From Bacteriovoracaceae bacterium UBA4573 (lineage in GTDB: Bacteria; Bdellovibrionota; UBA1018; UBA923): a stretch of 7,960 nt of DNA. Positions within the stretch are counted from its first letter, which is position 1; the number at the start of each line of letters is the position of its first letter. Both the position numbers and the translations under genes were made by a program. The stretch is taken from contig DGKJ01000016.1 of the NCBI GenBank assembly GCA_002387735.1, positions 4,107 to 12,066 of the forward strand. Reading direction: 5' to 3'. The notes beneath the pieces were generated by a model, which was not told where the DNA came from, ran no database searches, and saw only the letters and a list, made by a program, of their open reading frames with translations. This document shows, piece after piece, positions 1-6,385 of this stretch.

Positions 1-1640
1 AGATGAGTGGGTGGACCGCGCCCAAAGACGTGATCCTAAAAGTTTGCGAACTACTCACCACCAAAGGCGGAACAGACGCGATCATCGAATATTTTGGTGA
101 CGGATGCGCGAGCATTAGTTGCACCGGCAAAGCGACGATCACCAACATGGGCGCAGAACTCGGAGCGACGCCGTCGATGTTCCCATATGACGAACGCATG
201 CACCGGTATTTAAAATCCACTGGTCGCGAAGATCTAGCGAAACTAGCTGACGCCGCAAAAGATCTGCTCACGGCGGATCCCGAGGTTTTGGCGTCACCTG
301 AAAAATATTTCGATAAAGTGTTAGAAATAGATCTCTCGACGCTCGAGCCGCACGTGGTGGGGCCACACACGCCAGATCTAGCGAGACCCGTTTCGAAAAT
401 GGCAGAAGATGTTAAGAAAAATAACTATCCCGCCAAGCTTACTTCGGCACTGATTGGTTCATGTACCAATTCTTCTTATGAAGATATGGGACGTGCGGCT
501 GACGTTGCGAAACAAGCGCAGAAAGCAGGGGCGACTTCTTCGGTGCCGTTTATGATTTCTCCTGGTTCGTATCAAATTTTTGAAACCATCAAGCGCGACG
601 GCCAGATGAAAGAGTTGGAATCTATTGGGGGCCTTGTGCTTTCAAATGCTTGTGGCCCATGCATTGGGCAATGGAAGCGTGACGACATTAAAGCCGGTGA
701 AAAGAATTCTATTATCACGTCGTTTAACCGCAATTTTCCTGCGCGAAACGACGCTAATCCAGAAACCATGGCGTTCATAGGCAGTCCCGAAGTGGTGGTC
801 GCATTTGCTTTGGCAGGGCGATTGGACGTCAATCCGCTTAAAGATGAAATTACGACGGCTAGTGGGAAAAAGTTAAAACTTCAGCCGCCAGAAATAGCCG
901 ATGAAATTCCGAGTAAGGGGTTCGTTAGCAGCAAAGAGGGCTATGTAGCACCACCTTCGACTGGGGCTTCAGTTCAGATTGAAGTGTCACCAAAGAGCGA
1001 TCGCATTCAGCTGCTTTCGCCGTTTCCGAAGTGGGATGGTAATGATTTTAAAGAATTTCCGCTGCTGCTCAAGGCAAAGGGCAAGTGTACTACAGATCAT
1101 ATTTCTCCGGCGGGACCATGGCTGAAGTATCGTGGGCATTTGGATAACATTTCAAACAACATGTTTACCGGTGCCGTGAATGCCTTTACGGGAGAAGCTG
1201 GAAAAGTAAACGACGGAACGGGAAGTTCAAAACCCACGCCAGAAGTGGCGCGTGCACTCAAGGCCCAAGGTCTTCGGTGGATCGTGGTTGGCGACGAAAA
1301 CTATGGAGAGGGCTCAAGCCGCGAGCACGCAGCGATGTCGCCACGATGGTTAGGGGCGGCAGCTGTTATCACTCGCTCGTTTGCGAGAATTCACGAAACC
1401 AATTTAAAAAAACAGGGCGTACTTCCTTTCACGTTCGTTGACGCCAAAGATTACGACAAGGTTCAGGAGGGCGATAAAATTAGCATTCTTGGGCTCTCGG
1501 GTCTTGCTCCGGCGAAAAATGTGGAGTGTGTGTTGAAACACCTCGACGGACGCGAAGATAAAATCTCCCTTAAACACTCGCTGACCGAAGAACAAATCGC
1601 TTGGTTTAAGGCAGGATCCGCTCTAGCAGCCAATAAATAG
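1..1640 (+). CDS. acn: Aconitate hydratase, mitochondrial-like type (5' partial)
   Basis: Aconitase interconverts citrate and isocitrate in the TCA cycle through a [4Fe-4S] cluster. The frame enters from the left edge: the first Met (base 3) sits inside the family motif around SGWTAPKDVI, so it is not the start. By memory of the bovine mitochondrial enzyme about 200 N-terminal residues are missing. Counting from base 3, the cluster ligands are present as Cys154 (in SCTNSS) and Cys217 and Cys220 (in ACGPC), with the family spacing of 63 and 3. Substrate-binding residues are seen in FNRNFPARND (Arg243, Arg248), the Arg of WLKYRGHLDNIS (377), and GEGSSREHAA (catalytic Ser438, Arg440). The order, cluster domain then C-terminal swivel domain, is intact, and the protein ends normally at TAG 1638-1640. 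The sequence is much closer to eukaryotic ACO2 and its bacterial relatives than to the longer AcnA/IRP1 type or AcnB. No rho-independent terminator was seen after it. Confidence 0.97.
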   Translation, partial: MSGWTAPKDVILKVCELLTTKGGTDAIIEYFGDGCASISCTGKATITNMGAELGATPSMFPYDERMHRYLKSTGREDLAKLADAAKDLLTADPEVLASPEKYFDKVLEIDLSTLEPHVVGPHTPDLARPVSKMAEDVKKNNYPAKLTSALIGSCTNSSYEDMGRAADVAKQAQKAGATSSVPFMISPGSYQIFETIKRDGQMKELESIGGLVLSNACGPCIGQWKRDDIKAGEKNSIITSFNRNFPARNDANPETMAFIGSPEVVVAFALAGRLDVNPLKDEITTASGKKLKLQPPEIADEIPSKGFVSSKEGYVAPPSTGASVQIEVSPKSDRIQLLSPFPKWDGNDFKEFPLLLKAKGKCTTDHISPAGPWLKYRGHLDNISNNMFTGAVNAFTGEAGKVNDGTGSSKPTPEVARALKAQGLRWIVVGDENYGEGSSREHAAMSPRWLGAAAVITRSFARIHETNLKKQGVLPFTFVDAKDYDKVQEGDKISILGLSGLAPAKNVECVLKHLDGREDKISLKHSLTEEQIAWFKAGSALAANK

Positions 1641-1726
1641 AGATTCCGCTCGCAGCTTGTTATAAGATAATTCCTTGGATTTTCGACCAAGAGTCGGGTT
1701 AGTGGTGTTGGCACTGACTTGCGAAT

Positions 1727-1733
1727 GGGGGAG
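1727..1733 (+). promoter_or_regulatory. Shine-Dalgarno for the 1739 gene
   Basis: The run GGGGGAG ends 5 bases before the ATG at 1739. It supports that start, which also gives a complete signal peptide. The 98-base gap upstream (1641-1738) also holds TATAAGATAAT at 1661-1671, a possible -10 region without a convincing -35 partner. Confidence 0.6.
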
Positions 1734-1738
1734 AATCT

Positions 1739-2470
1739 ATGAATAGCCTTTTAAAATGCGCCGAAGCGAGAACACTTGCTTTGGGATTGGCCATGATTTT
1801 GGGTCTATGTGTTTCTGGGCCCGCAGCGGCCGCTTCCGAAAACGGCGGCGATGATTCGATAACCGAAAGTTTAAGTTGCGACGAAACTGTGAGTGGGAGC
1901 CATTTAGGTTGGGTCGCTAGATACGAAATTGAAGATCGATTCGTAGGGAATTGGACGCTCGTAAGTGAGCAGCATGATCCGTGGCTCGGACATAACAGCA
2001 CTCAGCAAATGCCTTTTCCCGAAGATCTATTCATTCGAGAGTTGGATCGTAAAAACGGCATCGAATTAGTAACTGCCCAGTCTAAACGGTTGCTCGGCGG
2101 TAAGGTTTTTCGATCGATTAATGCGGGCCCAGTATTGGAGAGCATTAGCGGTTATTCGGAACCCTATGTTCAATACGGTGATCCGATCTTCAATCGAAAC
2201 AGCGCCGTGCAAATGGAGCGTCAAATTTACCGGGGCGAGGCTCTAGTGAGCATGCGATTTCAGGCCTATGGTCCCAAGTTTCCTTGGAGTTTGATGGTGC
2301 CGGCAAGATATTGGGACCGTTTCGAATTTGCTTTTCGCACCACACTGAAGCTGATTCCCAGCAAAGACAACGATGAAATGGTGATTGAGTTCACGCGAGA
2401 GTACGGGAAAATCTACGGAAATCTCAAAAACTATTCGCGAGCGGTTTACCGCCGGGCGCCCAAACCATAG
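1739..2470 (+). CDS. Small exported protein of unknown function
   Basis: I do not recognise this 243-residue protein. Residues 1-32 form a typical Sec signal peptide: Lys6 and Arg11 near the start, a hydrophobic core at about 13-25, then a small-residue stretch ending in PAAAA, with likely cleavage before Ser33. Cys24 is not in a proper lipobox because Leu precedes it, so a soluble periplasmic or secreted protein is more likely than a lipoprotein. The mature part is mixed and rich in aromatic residues (for example YWDRFEFAF at 191-199), with no membrane segment and only one Cys (47), which suggests a compact beta-rich domain. It lies 98 bases after aconitase on the same strand and could be co-transcribed or use its own promoter. 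Its last 47 bases overlap, tail to tail, the end of mtnA on the other strand. Codon use and the signal peptide make it a real gene; the function is unknown. Confidence 0.85.
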   Translation: MNSLLKCAEARTLALGLAMILGLCVSGPAAAASENGGDDSITESLSCDETVSGSHLGWVARYEIEDRFVGNWTLVSEQHDPWLGHNSTQQMPFPEDLFIRELDRKNGIELVTAQSKRLLGGKVFRSINAGPVLESISGYSEPYVQYGDPIFNRNSAVQMERQIYRGEALVSMRFQAYGPKFPWSLMVPARYWDRFEFAFRTTLKLIPSKDNDEMVIEFTREYGKIYGNLKNYSRAVYRRAPKP

Positions 2471-3440
2471 CCGAATATTTTTCAGAATCGCCGCTACGGG
2501 TAGTTATTATTCCAGTAATGTAGTGGGCCGGAGTTACGTCAAACGCAGGGTTAGTGACGTTGCAGTCCAGTGGCGCTTTGTCCGTGCGAACTTCTTGTGA
2601 GTCTCGTTGTTCGATAGGTATTTCAGATCCATTCTCACATTTTAGGTCAATCGTCGTGTGGGGCGCTACCACGTAAAATGGAACTTGGTGGGCTTTCGCG
2701 AGCACCGCCACTGAATAGGTTCCGATCTTGTTGGCGGCGTCACCATTGCGTGCAATACGGTCCGCTCCGACAAATATTTTATGGATTTTTCCCCGCTGCA
2801 TTAAAAAACCCGCCATGTTGTCGCAGATCAAAGTGCACGGAACGCCGGCTCGCTGCAGTTCCCAAACGGTCAAACGAGCGCCCTGTAATAGTGGGCGTGT
2901 TTCATCAACATAAACATGTATTTTTTTGCCCTTTTCGTGAGCGCGGGTGATTACGCCCAGAGCAGTTCCTGCGCCTACTGTGGCGAGAGCCCCGGCATTG
3001 CAATGGGTGAGAATATGATCGCCGTCTGAAATGAGGCCACTCCCAAGTTCAGCCATTTCGTGACAAAGACTCACGTCTTCGTCGAACAGTGCCTCGGTTC
3101 GTTGAACGATTCCTTGAACCGAAAGATCGCGGGAATTCAGAGCGACTTCGTCGATGGCGTGCATGAGATTGACCGCAGTAGGTCGTGCTGCCCGCAGAGC
3201 GTGGGCGGCTTCAAGTACTTGTTCCGAAGTAGCTCCGTTTTCCGCAAAACGGGCGAGAGCAACCGACGCGGCAACACCAATAAGTGGGGCGCCCCGTACA
3301 GCAAGGCGTTGAATAAGGGCGATCATTTCCAAGGGGGTGTGGCACTCGATCCACTGCTCTTTGTGTGGCAACAGGGTCTGATCGAGAATAAAGAGTTTTT
3401 GATTTTCGTGGCGCAAGCCAAGTGACACAAGATTTTTCAC
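2424..3440 (-). CDS. mtnA: S-methyl-5-thioribose-1-phosphate isomerase
   Basis: MtnA converts the aldose 5-methylthioribose-1-phosphate to the ketose 5-methylthioribulose-1-phosphate in the cytoplasm; family members also accept 5-deoxyribose-1-phosphate. The 338 residues match the family length. Signature motifs are RGAPLIGVAASVALA (from Arg49), RPTAVNL (Arg86), HCNAGALATVG with catalytic Cys147, VDETRPLLQGARLT (178-191), GADRIARNGDAANKIGT with catalytic Asp227 and Asn237-Lys238, and AFDVTPAHYITGII near the end. These set it in the MtnA branch of the eIF2B-like superfamily and not among the translation factors. The start is GTG at 3440-3438, overlapping the aldolase stop as GTGA, with a good Shine-Dalgarno upstream. 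It is the last gene of the operon. The final 26 or so residues do not resemble the RPPFEE-type tail usual in the family, and the end overlaps the convergent gene by 47 bases. Confidence 0.96.
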   Translation of the reverse strand: MKNLVSLGLRHENQKLFILDQTLLPHKEQWIECHTPLEMIALIQRLAVRGAPLIGVAASVALARFAENGATSEQVLEAAHALRAARPTAVNLMHAIDEVALNSRDLSVQGIVQRTEALFDEDVSLCHEMAELGSGLISDGDHILTHCNAGALATVGAGTALGVITRAHEKGKKIHVYVDETRPLLQGARLTVWELQRAGVPCTLICDNMAGFLMQRGKIHKIFVGADRIARNGDAANKIGTYSVAVLAKAHQVPFYVVAPHTTIDLKCENGSEIPIEQRDSQEVRTDKAPLDCNVTNPAFDVTPAHYITGIITTRSGDSEKYSAMVWAPGGKPLANSF

Positions 3441-4096
3441 AGGGTTCGATCTCCTAGTTTTTTCCTGATTTCAAAGAGCGCGTCGATTTCGGTTTTCGGT
3501 AGATCGGTGATTTGTCCCAACTCTTTGGCGTATTTTAATATAAGTGCCGCATGTTCGAGTCGTTCCATTCCATTGTAGGCCTCCTCGAGATCTTCGCCCC
3601 AACTGATTGCGCCGTGGCGACCTAAAATGATCACGCGGTGTTTGGGAAGTAGCGACTCAAGGACCGAGCCCATTTCTGCCGTGCCTGGGCGGGCATAGGG
3701 TGCAATCGGAATGCGACCCGTTGCTAAAATTAGCTCCGACATCGCGTGGGCCGGTAGTTCAAGTAATTCGGGATATGCAATGCTCCACGCAATGGCGGCA
3801 GGGGGATGAGCGTGCACTACTGCTTTGGCTTTGGCGCACTGGCGATAAACTGCTAGATGCATGAGCCGTTCCCCCGACGGAGAGCCCCGAAGTATTTCCC
3901 CGGTTCGAGTAAGAGCGGCCATTTCACTCGGCGCGACGCGCGCTTTGCTACGACCAGTGGGGGTGATGAGAATCTCGTTTTCAAAAACCGCGCTTACGTT
4001 TCCGTCGGCTGCAGCAAGCATGCCCTTGGTGTGCAAACGTTGGCAGACATCTACGATTTCATGTTCGAGAGTTTCGCGTATAGCGTTTTGCGCCAT
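3437..4096 (-). CDS. Class II aldolase, probable methylthioribulose-1-phosphate aldolase (Ald2-like)
   Basis: This is a 219-residue zinc-dependent class II aldolase/adducin-family protein. The metal ligands match the fuculose-phosphate aldolase pattern: His95 and His97 in VVHAHPP and His161 in GRHGA. Glu76 in PSGERLMH lies 19 residues before the first His, as does the catalytic Glu of FucA. DGNVSA (31-36) and ITPTGRSK (44-51) are the usual phosphate and fold motifs. Being followed by mtnA with a GTGA overlap points to 5-methylthioribulose-1-phosphate (or 5-deoxyribulose-1-phosphate) as substrate, cleaved to DHAP and an aldehyde, as for Ald2 of the DHAP shunt. The alternative is MtnB, the dehydratase of the methionine cycle, from the same superfamily. 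RHG...WG and Glu121 in HAMSE could be read that way, but mtnC, mtnD and mtnE partners are not seen. The family call is certain; the aldolase reaction is an inference. The ATG at 4096 has AAAGG (4104-4108) upstream and lies 46 bases inside the deaminase gene. Confidence 0.85.
   Translation of the reverse strand: MAQNAIRETLEHEIVDVCQRLHTKGMLAAADGNVSAVFENEILITPTGRSKARVAPSEMAALTRTGEILRGSPSGERLMHLAVYRQCAKAKAVVHAHPPAAIAWSIAYPELLELPAHAMSELILATGRIPIAPYARPGTAEMGSVLESLLPKHRVIILGRHGAISWGEDLEEAYNGMERLEHAALILKYAKELGQITDLPKTEIDALFEIRKKLGDRTL
3451..3455 (-). promoter_or_regulatory. Shine-Dalgarno for mtnA (GTG start)
   Basis: AGGAG on the minus strand, inside the end of the aldolase gene, stands 10 bases before the GTG at 3440. 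It supports that unusual start codon and the GTGA stop/start overlap, hence coupled translation. Confidence 0.6.
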
Positions 4097-5412
4097 TGTT
4101 CTGCCTTTCCATAAAGTTCAGCGGTGTTAATTCCCTGGAGTACTCGGTCCTTTACTTTAATATGACCGTCGCAAATTACATGGGTTACGTCGCCACCAGT
4201 GGCCGAATAGACGAGGTGGCTCACGGGGTCGTTGATTGGCTGAAGATGAGGCTGATCGAAATCAATGCAAATCAAGTCCGCTCGTTTTCCCACTTCCAAA
4301 CTGCCGATGCGATCTGAGAGTCCAAGTGCTCTTGCACCGCCAAGTGTCGCAGCATGAAGTGCTTGAGGCGCGGTCATTGCGGTAGTGTCGTGTTGACTAA
4401 GTTTTTGAAGTTTTGCCCCAATGTTCATGGCACCAAAAATGCTAAGACTGTTATTGCTGGCTGCACCGTCGGTGCCGAGCCCAACTGGAATGCCATGTTT
4501 CAAATAATTGGTTATTGGCGCAATTCCAGATCCAAGTTTAAGGTTAGAATCCGGATTGTAGGCGACCGAAGCGCCGGATTCGCGAAGTATTTCGGTATCG
4601 ATTTCATCGCAGTGAATCGCGTGAGCGCAAAGTGTGCCGCGTTTGAGAACGTTCAGATCTGCGAGGCGTTTTACGGGCGTCTTTGAGAATTTTTTTAACG
4701 ACTCTTCTACTTCAAACTTAGTTTCTGACAGGTGCACGTGAATGGGGGCCCCCGTTTTGTCACTTAGGGCTACGACTGCTCTAAATAAGTCGTCGTCACA
4801 GGTATACGGAGCATGCGGTCCAAGCGTCGGTGTGATGCGCGAATGATGGGACCAGTTAGACAAAAGACTTTGAAAGCGTTCAGTGAATTGGACGATGTTT
4901 CCAGTGCCCAAAGTTTTGTTTTCGGGGAGAGGAAAGTTCGACCACACTTGCGCGACGCAGGCCCGAATGCCGGCTTGCTCACAAACTTGGGCGATTTCGT
5001 TGGCGTAAAAATACATGTCGTTGATGGTGGTTACGCCGTTCCGCAAACTTTCGGCTGCACCGAGCATGGTACCGACTCGTACGAAGTCAGGATCGACCAG
5101 TTCATTTTCCATCGGAAGAATGCGTTCGAAGAGCCACTGGTGAAAAGGAACATCGTCTTCAAAACCACGAAAAAGCGTCATCGCAAGGTGAGTGTGGGTG
5201 TTTATTAAACCAGGCAAGACCACGTGATGATTCGCGTCGATCCTTTTTTTACAGCGACCCCAGAGTTCTTCAGTGTACGGTTCAATGGCAGCAATGTTCG
5301 ATTCGCGAATTCCGAGGAACATGTTTTCGGAAACCATTTCCCCTGGAGTATTCGAGGAGTCCGTCATGGCAATGAGTCGACGGCAACGTATTCCTAAATC
5401 AAACTCGTTCAC
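4051..5412 (-). CDS. mtaD: 5'-methylthioadenosine / S-adenosylhomocysteine deaminase
   Basis: This is a 453-residue amidohydrolase of the MtaD/TM0936 group (Zn-dependent adenosine-type deaminases), cytoplasmic. It turns MTA into 5'-methylthioinosine and often also acts on SAH, adenosine or 5'-deoxyadenosine. The metal site is complete: His73 and His75 (INTHTHLAM), His227 with Glu230 (HVHLSET), His264 (CAHAIHC) and Asp315 (LGTDGAASNNSLS). GPHAPYT at 199-205 is also typical. The barrel is flanked by the small beta domain made of the N-terminal 65 or so residues and the C-terminal part (VGKRADLICID). The GTG start at 5412 shares one base with the TAG stop of the phosphorylase, and its 3' end overlaps the aldolase by 46 bases. 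Neighbouring mtnA and phosphorylase genes argue for MTA or 5'-deoxyadenosine as the real substrate over SAH or guanine. Other members of this superfamily (chlorohydrolases such as TrzN, guanine deaminase, SsnA) fit the context less well. Confidence 0.9.
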   Translation of the reverse strand: MNEFDLGIRCRRLIAMTDSSNTPGEMVSENMFLGIRESNIAAIEPYTEELWGRCKKRIDANHHVVLPGLINTHTHLAMTLFRGFEDDVPFHQWLFERILPMENELVDPDFVRVGTMLGAAESLRNGVTTINDMYFYANEIAQVCEQAGIRACVAQVWSNFPLPENKTLGTGNIVQFTERFQSLLSNWSHHSRITPTLGPHAPYTCDDDLFRAVVALSDKTGAPIHVHLSETKFEVEESLKKFSKTPVKRLADLNVLKRGTLCAHAIHCDEIDTEILRESGASVAYNPDSNLKLGSGIAPITNYLKHGIPVGLGTDGAASNNSLSIFGAMNIGAKLQKLSQHDTTAMTAPQALHAATLGGARALGLSDRIGSLEVGKRADLICIDFDQPHLQPINDPVSHLVYSATGGDVTHVICDGHIKVKDRVLQGINTAELYGKAEQWRKTLYAKLSNMKS

Positions 5413-6278
5413 TATCGGTCCTCTGGTAAATTAGCGACGACCTGAAACACTGAGGAAATAATTTTTTGCGCAGCGGCTTTGCTCGTACGCAATATTTCGT
5501 GGTGGTCCAACGGCGCATCGTCGCGAAGCCCGCACCCAACATTGCTAATCAGTGCTACTCCAGCGACGGTTGCGCCCGAGTGGGCGAGGGCGATGGCTTC
5601 CCAAACCGTCGACATTCCCACGGCGTCGAGGCCCCATTTGGAAAACAAACGAACTTCAGCGGGTGTTTCGAAACTTGGACCCAGCACTCCTAAATAGGTT
5701 CCGAGATGCGCACGCATTTTTTGTTGGTCAAGAGAGCGCAGGAGTTGAGCGCTAATTTCGCGGTCGTACAGGTTTCTCAGATCTGGAAACCTGGGGCCCA
5801 GGGGCTTTTTAGTTTTTGAATCCGTTGGATTGGGCCCAATGAGGGGATTGTGGCCGGTGAGGTTCACGTGATCTTGAATGACCATCACATCACCGGGGTC
5901 GTAGGTGGGGTTCAAACTACCGGAGGAATTGGTGAGAACAAAATGTCGCACACCAATCGCTCGAGAAACCATAACGGGGGCAATAACATCTTTGGGAGAA
6001 TAACCTTCGTACCCATGGAGGCGTCCCACTTGCACTACAACGCATTTCCCGGTAGGAGCGCAGAGAAGCTCGAAGGTTCCCGAATGCCCTTCGACCGTGG
6101 ACCGGCGAAGGCCCTGGAGTTCCTCAAATGGAAACTGTGCGCGCGACGACCACTGGTTCCCGTTTTCTGCTAAAAAGCCCCGCAACGCTTCAGCGTAGCC
6201 GGACCCCAAAACCACGTGTGCTGCCGGGGTTTTCTCGAACCCGGCTTTTCGAAGAAGATTCAGCATATACACCCACAT
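5412..6278 (-). CDS. Purine nucleoside phosphorylase, probable methylthioinosine phosphorylase
   Basis: This is a 288-residue trimeric-type (PNP/MTAP) nucleoside phosphorylase, which splits a nucleoside with phosphate into free base and (5-modified) ribose-1-phosphate. Motifs in order: phosphate-binding VLGSG (Ser26), EGHSG (His65), GRLHGYEGYSP (86-95), TNSSGSL (116-122), DHVNLTGHNPLIGPN (136-150), GPRFPDL, GPSFETPAE (Phe203, Glu204), GMSTVWE (Met222) and LISNVG with Asn246; His260 matches the 5'-site His of mammalian PNP. Asn at 246 is the mark of 6-oxopurine enzymes; adenine-specific MTAPs carry Asp there. This agrees with a substrate already deaminated by the next gene. The usual Pro of MSTVPE is Trp226. 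It is the first gene of the operon. The ATG at 6278 has AAGGG (6290-6294) 11 bases upstream; Met5 (6266) is an alternative start. The family is certain; preference for methylthioinosine or deoxyinosine over inosine/guanosine is inferred from context. Confidence 0.9.
   Translation of the reverse strand: MWVYMLNLLRKAGFEKTPAAHVVLGSGYAEALRGFLAENGNQWSSRAQFPFEELQGLRRSTVEGHSGTFELLCAPTGKCVVVQVGRLHGYEGYSPKDVIAPVMVSRAIGVRHFVLTNSSGSLNPTYDPGDVMVIQDHVNLTGHNPLIGPNPTDSKTKKPLGPRFPDLRNLYDREISAQLLRSLDQQKMRAHLGTYLGVLGPSFETPAEVRLFSKWGLDAVGMSTVWEAIALAHSGATVAGVALISNVGCGLRDDAPLDHHEILRTSKAAAQKIISSVFQVVANLPEDR
5420..5424 (-). promoter_or_regulatory. Shine-Dalgarno for the deaminase (GTG start)
   Basis: AGAGG on the minus strand lies 7 bases before the GTG at 5412, inside the last codons of the phosphorylase. 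It supports the GTG start that shares a base with the upstream TAG stop. Confidence 0.55.
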
Positions 6279-6313
6279 TTAGCGCGAAACCCTTGTTTTT
6301 ACATGGTTATTTT

Positions 6314-6341
6314 TTTACTAAGGGTCTCAATACTTTACTAA
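6314..6341. repeat. Direct repeat TTTACTAA x2, 20-bp period
   Basis: TTTACTAA occurs at 6314-6321 and again at 6334-6341, 20 bp start to start, about two helical turns. It sits in the 107-base divergent region between the phosphorylase operon and the exported-protein gene. The second copy falls just upstream of the plus-strand TATAAT box, so a regulator bound there would affect that promoter. It may be a regulator binding site, but an AT-rich chance repeat of 8 bp cannot be excluded. No confident minus-strand promoter was found: TTGAGA (minus, 6325-6330) has no good -10 partner. Confidence 0.4.
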
Positions 6342-6351
6342 AACTATCCGA

Positions 6352-6357
6352 TATAAT
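6352..6357 (+). promoter_or_regulatory. -10 box TATAAT of the 6386 gene
   Basis: A perfect TATAAT lies 28 bases before the ATG at 6386, which would start the mRNA near 6364 and give a leader of roughly 20 bases. The -35 region at the usual distance (about 6329-6334, AATACT) is a poor match, so activation by a regulator or an alternative sigma factor is possible. Confidence 0.5.
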
Positions 6358-6385
6358 GAGGAGACGTGTGGGGACCTTTTTAGTC

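Noticed and set aside
3..5. ATG at base 3 as the start of aconitase
   Set aside because: It falls within a conserved internal motif (SGWTAPKDVI), and the first third of the enzyme would be missing; the gene enters from outside the window.
1674..1691. Stem-loop CTTGG/CCAAG after aconitase as a terminator
   Set aside because: Only 5 bp of stem with an 8-base loop and no T-run after it.
1809..1811. Lipobox at Cys24 of the 1739 gene
   Set aside because: The residue before Cys is Leu, not Gly/Ala/Ser, and a good signal peptidase I site follows at PAAAA.
3060..3425. 121-codon plus-strand open frame
   Set aside because: Shadow of mtnA; low-complexity composition without motifs.
4813..5208. 131-codon plus-strand open frame
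   Set aside because: Lies wholly inside the deaminase gene, whose catalytic motifs are intact on the other strand.
5850..6173. 107-codon plus-strand open frame
   Set aside because: Antisense to conserved motifs of the phosphorylase.
6325..6330. TTGAGA as -35 of a minus-strand promoter for the salvage operon
   Set aside because: No acceptable -10 hexamer at 15-19 bases; the operon promoter remains unassigned.
6279..6385. SAM-type riboswitch leader for the salvage operon
   Set aside because: The whole region is 107 bases, AT-rich, without the paired helices of a SAM riboswitch that I could find.
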